Source: Citromicrobium sp.
GTDB taxonomy: Bacteria > Pseudomonadota > Alphaproteobacteria > Sphingomonadales > Sphingomonadaceae
Direction: 5' to 3'
Length of the DNA stretch: 64,000 nucleotides
NCBI GenBank assembly: GCA_002729695.1
Contig: PBYQ01000015.1
Location: forward strand, 1-64,000
The position numbers were made by a program, and so were the translations under genes. The notes below the pieces were generated by a model, which did no database searches, was not told where the DNA came from, and saw only the letters and a program-made list of their open reading frames with translations. The stretch's first letter is position 1; each line of letters begins with the position of its first letter. Shown here in pieces: positions 60,785 through 64,000 of the stretch.

Positions 60785-62185
60785 TCAGTTGTATTCGATG
60801 ATCGCGTCGTTGCGCAGGTCGCGCAGGTAACGCTGCGCGCGTTTGCCGATCCGCTCGTTTTCGATCTGGTCCATGATCTGCTTGAAGTCGGGCTTTTCGG
60901 CCACTTCCGGATCGTCGCGTCCGCACAGCAGCAGGACCCGCACGCCGTCCTGCAGCGAACCGAAGGGCGGGGTCGCCTGGCCGACCTGCAGCTGCAGCAT
61001 GGCCGACTGGAGCTGTTCGGGAAGATCGCGAACCCTGATCGAGTTGTTGTCGACCACACTCGCGCCCACGGTGCCGGCAGCGCGGGCCGCGTCGCCGCAA
61101 CCGCGGATCGAGCTCACCGCTTCGGCGAACTTCTGCACCTTGGCGTTGGCCTCTTCCTGGCTCACGTCCGGCTCGAAACTGATCGAGATCTGCTTGAGGC
61201 TGAGGGCCGCGTCACGCGGATCGGCCATCAGGATCTGCCGCTTGTCGAGCAGCAGCATGATCACGAAACCGCCCGGGATCTGCACGGGGCCGACCACCTG
61301 GCCGACCTCGAGCTCCTTGGCCACATCCGCCATCTCGTTGGGCAGGGTGGCGAGCCGCACGAAGCCGAGATCGCCGCCGACAGCTGCGGTGCTCGATTCG
61401 GAGTACTGCTTGGCAAAGGCCTGGAAATTGGCGCCCTTGCTGATCTGTTCCATGATCTGCTGCGCGTTGCGTTTGGTCGCAGCGGCGGTTTCCGGGGTCG
61501 CGGAGAGATAGATTTCGGCGAGGCGGTATTCGAACTGCCCGCGCGATTCCTCCAGCTGCTTGATGATCTCGTTCACCTCGTCGGCCGAAACGTTGACGAA
61601 GGGGGAGACATTGCGCTGGATCAGCATGCTCCACGCCACTTCGCCTTCGATCTGGCGCTTGAGCGCGGCGGGCGACGAACCGATCTTGTTCAGGTATTCG
61701 TCCATCGCCTCGGGGCGTTCGGGAAAGTTCTGCTGCGCGAGAGAGAGGTAACGTTCGTTCACCTCGTCCGCGTTGACCGTCATTTCCTGCGCCGCGGCCG
61801 CCTGGATCTGAAGCGTTTCGTCGATGAGGTTGCGCAGAACCTGCATCCGCAGGGCCTGCAGTTCCTCGTCGGAAAGGTCCTGGTTCTGCGATGCGGCCAG
61901 CACCAGCGCGACACGCTGGTCGATATCGGTGCCGGTAATGATCGCACCGTTCACCTTCGCGGTTGCAGTGCGAATGTTGGGATCGTGCTTTTCGAACATG
62001 ACCACGTCGGACGGGATGCCGAACGGGCTGGCCGCCGACGTTTCCGCCTCTTGCGCCCGGTCCATCTGCTCCTGCGCCTGCTGCGCCTGAGCCGCGACGG
62101 GCAGGGTGGTCATTGCAAGCGTTGCGAGGCCGGTGGCGACCTTACTGAAGATGCTGTCGATCACGAAGAAACCTGTTGTCCGCAT
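60785..62185 (-). CDS. surA: periplasmic chaperone/peptidyl-prolyl isomerase SurA
   Basis: A 466-residue SurA-like protein that escorts outer-membrane proteins. The signal peptide ends VAAQAQ (about residue 35), the SurA N-terminal domain follows (NGAIITGTDIDQRVALVLAASQNQDL), and one parvulin (PpiC) domain is at about 195-300 (SSTAAVGGDLGFVRLATLP). The usual second PPIase domain is not obvious, as in several alphaproteobacterial SurA proteins. ATG 62185 is preferred for its signal peptide; ATG 62224 adds 13 residues with no ribosome-binding site. It is downstream of lptD and four bases from pdxA. Confidence 0.93.
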   Translation of the reverse strand: MRTTGFFVIDSIFSKVATGLATLAMTTLPVAAQAQQAQEQMDRAQEAETSAASPFGIPSDVVMFEKHDPNIRTATAKVNGAIITGTDIDQRVALVLAASQNQDLSDEELQALRMQVLRNLIDETLQIQAAAAQEMTVNADEVNERYLSLAQQNFPERPEAMDEYLNKIGSSPAALKRQIEGEVAWSMLIQRNVSPFVNVSADEVNEIIKQLEESRGQFEYRLAEIYLSATPETAAATKRNAQQIMEQISKGANFQAFAKQYSESSTAAVGGDLGFVRLATLPNEMADVAKELEVGQVVGPVQIPGGFVIMLLLDKRQILMADPRDAALSLKQISISFEPDVSQEEANAKVQKFAEAVSSIRGCGDAARAAGTVGASVVDNNSIRVRDLPEQLQSAMLQLQVGQATPPFGSLQDGVRVLLLCGRDDPEVAEKPDFKQIMDQIENERIGKRAQRYLRDLRNDAIIEYN

Positions 62186-62320
62186 AATTTCAGGGTGTTC
62201 GGGGTTCACCCGAGGAAGTTCCATCGGACCGCGAGGCTGAACATTGCCTGAGTCCGCAATGCATCGCCCCTAGCGCGTCTGGCCGCGCCTGCCAATGCGG
62301 CAGCACGGCCTGTCCCGTAC

Positions 62321-64000
62321 CTAGCCGCCCCCGCCGAGGTTGAGGAGGCGGAAGGTCAGCTCGATCGTGTTGCCGCGCAAGGCATCGCCCTGGCTGACGA
62401 AATCGCGCCGCCAGGTCAGCCCCAGATCGATGCAGTCGTCCTGGTAGGCGATGCCGAGGCGCGTCCGGATCGGCTCGAACCCGTCGGATTGCAGCGTCGG
62501 GTCCTCGTTGCGGTTGGTCATGTTGACCACCGCAGATCCGAAGACGGACCAGTAATCGGCAAAAGCGACCCGCCCTGCCGCGCGCAATTCCTCGCGGTCG
62601 CCCAGTTCCTCGTTCGCAAGCGGGATGTTCCGGTCGAGCCGCAGATAGCCGATTTCGGCATAGGTCCGGCGGCTGCCGATGGTCGCGTCGACTTCCGTCC
62701 GGCGCGGGGTCAGGTCGTCCTTGTCAAGCCGGAAGCGGTAGGTGAACGAGACGAGATCCTTGTACCGCACCCGCGCCCGCCCGACGATGTCGGAGAAACG
62801 GTCCGACAGGCCGGTCCCATCGGGGAAGATGATCTGCTTGTCGTCGAGGCGGTAGGATTGCCCGATATTGGCAGACACCCGCCAGTCGGGCTTGGTCATT
62901 TCCCATTCAACGCCGTAGGTCACCCGCGCGCCGTCTTCGAACCGGTCGTCGCCCGGGAAGCGGTTGAGCGAGAACAGGTTTACGTCTTCCAGATCGATCG
63001 CGCGCGAATCCTCGTTGGGAATGGTCGCATTCTCGATCGGCGGGGTGGCGACGATCTGGACGCGCGGGGTCAGCACCTGCGTACCGCCGAACAGCGGACC
63101 GACCAGCGGCCACGACACATCGACCGCGGCGAGCGCGATCGCGCGCGTCTCCCAGCCTTCGGTACCGCGATAGCTCGCGATCGTGGTCTGCGAACCATTG
63201 GCCGTGTGGTACACGTCGCCGCGGGCCAGCGCGGTCAGTTGCACCACCTGACCCAGCGGCGTCACGCGGCGCAGGTCCCACTGCGCGGACGCCAGCGCGC
63301 GCTGGGTATCCTGCCCCTCGTCGCGGGTGATCGCCAGGCTGTTGCCGCGCAGCGTCACCGTGCCGCCGAGCAGCGGCTCGTCGATCCGGCGGCGATAGTC
63401 GATCAGCGGCAGCGCGAGCGGAATCTCGCCCTGCTCGCGGTCGAGCCGCAGCGTCTGGGTGGCGAAGCCCGCGATCACGAAATAGCTGTCTTTGTCGATC
63501 CGCTCCAGCTCGGCCATCGTCCGCAGCCGATCATCCCGACTGATGTCGTAACGGCGCAGGAACGTGCGGTCGCTGGCAAGGCGCGTCGATCCGGTGAACT
63601 GCCAGTTCTCGTCGAGGATGAAGCGCCCGTTGGCGGCGATGTAGCCGCGGAAATCCTGCTGGTCCTGCGCGGTCAGCGAATCGGTGTCGATCCGCCGGCT
63701 GTGCGTCGCATAGCCGGTAACCTGATACGCCCCGTTGCCGGTCAGCTCGCGGTACTTCGCGCTGACCATGGGGGTCGCCTGCGAATAGAGGTACGCGCCG
63801 ATCTGCAGGTCGCGATTGTCGGCGAGCCGCCAGTAATAGTCGCCGCTCAGTTCCACCCCGTTGGAACGCGATATGCGCAGATTGGGCACGAGGAAGCCCG
63901 AGGTAGGCCCACCGTCGGTGCGTAGTTCGAGCGTGGGGAGGGGCACAAGGCGCTGCCCGAACAGCGAGAAGAAGCCCTTTTGGAAGCGAATCTTGCTGGT
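62321..64000 (-). CDS. lptD: LPS-assembly protein LptD (N-terminal part missing)
   Basis: The last 559 residues of LptD, the outer-membrane barrel that inserts lipopolysaccharide with LptE. The frame is open to the window edge; the N-terminal domain and start lie beyond 64000. Typical C-terminal barrel segments are GYYWRLADNRDLQIGAYLYSQ-like GDYYWRLADNRDLQIGAYLYS, AYQVTGYATHSRRIDTD, EFEWEMTKPDWRVSANIGQSYR-like VEWEMTKPDWRV and the end IELTFRLLNLGG. The position above surA-pdxA-rsmA supports it. Confidence 0.93.
   Translation of the reverse strand, partial: TSKIRFQKGFFSLFGQRLVPLPTLELRTDGGPTSGFLVPNLRISRSNGVELSGDYYWRLADNRDLQIGAYLYSQATPMVSAKYRELTGNGAYQVTGYATHSRRIDTDSLTAQDQQDFRGYIAANGRFILDENWQFTGSTRLASDRTFLRRYDISRDDRLRTMAELERIDKDSYFVIAGFATQTLRLDREQGEIPLALPLIDYRRRIDEPLLGGTVTLRGNSLAITRDEGQDTQRALASAQWDLRRVTPLGQVVQLTALARGDVYHTANGSQTTIASYRGTEGWETRAIALAAVDVSWPLVGPLFGGTQVLTPRVQIVATPPIENATIPNEDSRAIDLEDVNLFSLNRFPGDDRFEDGARVTYGVEWEMTKPDWRVSANIGQSYRLDDKQIIFPDGTGLSDRFSDIVGRARVRYKDLVSFTYRFRLDKDDLTPRRTEVDATIGSRRTYAEIGYLRLDRNIPLANEELGDREELRAAGRVAFADYWSVFGSAVVNMTNRNEDPTLQSDGFEPIRTRLGIAYQDDCIDLGLTWRRDFVSQGDALRGNTIELTFRLLNLGGGG

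Overview
This is a GC-rich chromosomal segment from an alphaproteobacterium, most likely Sphingomonadales and probably Erythrobacteraceae (Erythrobacter/Qipengyuania/Altererythrobacter-like). The support is the permuted two-piece tmRNA gene, two TonB-dependent receptors, the glutaryl-CoA dehydrogenase and arginine-succinyltransferase genes, a candidate EcfG promoter, the hemC-hemD-Mic60-like order, and families of short palindromic intergenic repeats. Genus assignment is inference. I see no CRISPR array, tRNA gene, insertion sequence or prophage. Coding density is very high, and many genes overlap by 1-4 bases (ATGA, GTGA, TTGA, TGATG, TAATG junctions).

Layout. 1-7.6 kb: end of rplA and its terminator; a GNAT/polysaccharide-deacetylase pair; a CinA-like MoCF domain protein; a Baeyer-Villiger-type monooxygenase; a TonB-dependent receptor; a DUF421 protein. 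7.6-11.4 kb: maiA with a fumarylacetoacetate-hydrolase-family gene, gcdH, and a single-domain response regulator behind a candidate EcfG promoter. 11.4-16.4 kb: envelope genes (HhH membrane protein, 53-residue membrane protein, OmpA-domain protein, VWA lipoprotein, flippase). 16.4-25 kb: gpsA and tsaD, divergent hemC-hemD and a Mic60/mitofilin-like protein, a UbiH-family hydroxylase, DsbD and a lipoprotein. 25-38 kb: hicAB with a decayed neighbour, a 35-residue membrane microprotein, uvrB, tandem DUF3617 lipoproteins, hydrolases, an extensin-family lipoprotein, an SDR, DUF4424 and VOC proteins, an sdpR-sdpI-hydrolase operon, putP and a Cys-rich membrane protein.

38-48 kb: a solitary fused restriction-modification protein (Type IIG/ISP-like), typA, a large TonB-dependent receptor, a DUF805 protein and recF. 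48-54 kb: a sigma-54-type promoter in front of two paralogous microproteins and a PspC-domain protein; SDR and NUDIX genes; a lemA-TPM-TPM operon; mscL; and ssrA. 54-64 kb: an arginine catabolic cluster (M20 peptidase, astA, astB), a methyltransferase, and the lptD-surA-pdxA-rsmA operon, with lptD cut by the window end.

The most interesting candidates are the sigma-54/microprotein/PspC locus (48.3-48.9 kb), the sdpR-sdpI-hydrolase operon whose 22-bp dyad operator covers its own start codon (33.7-35.7 kb), the Mic60-like gene in the hem cluster, the solitary restriction-modification fusion with an AT-richer recognition region, and several intergenic repeat families, including an exact 24-bp repeat present twice.
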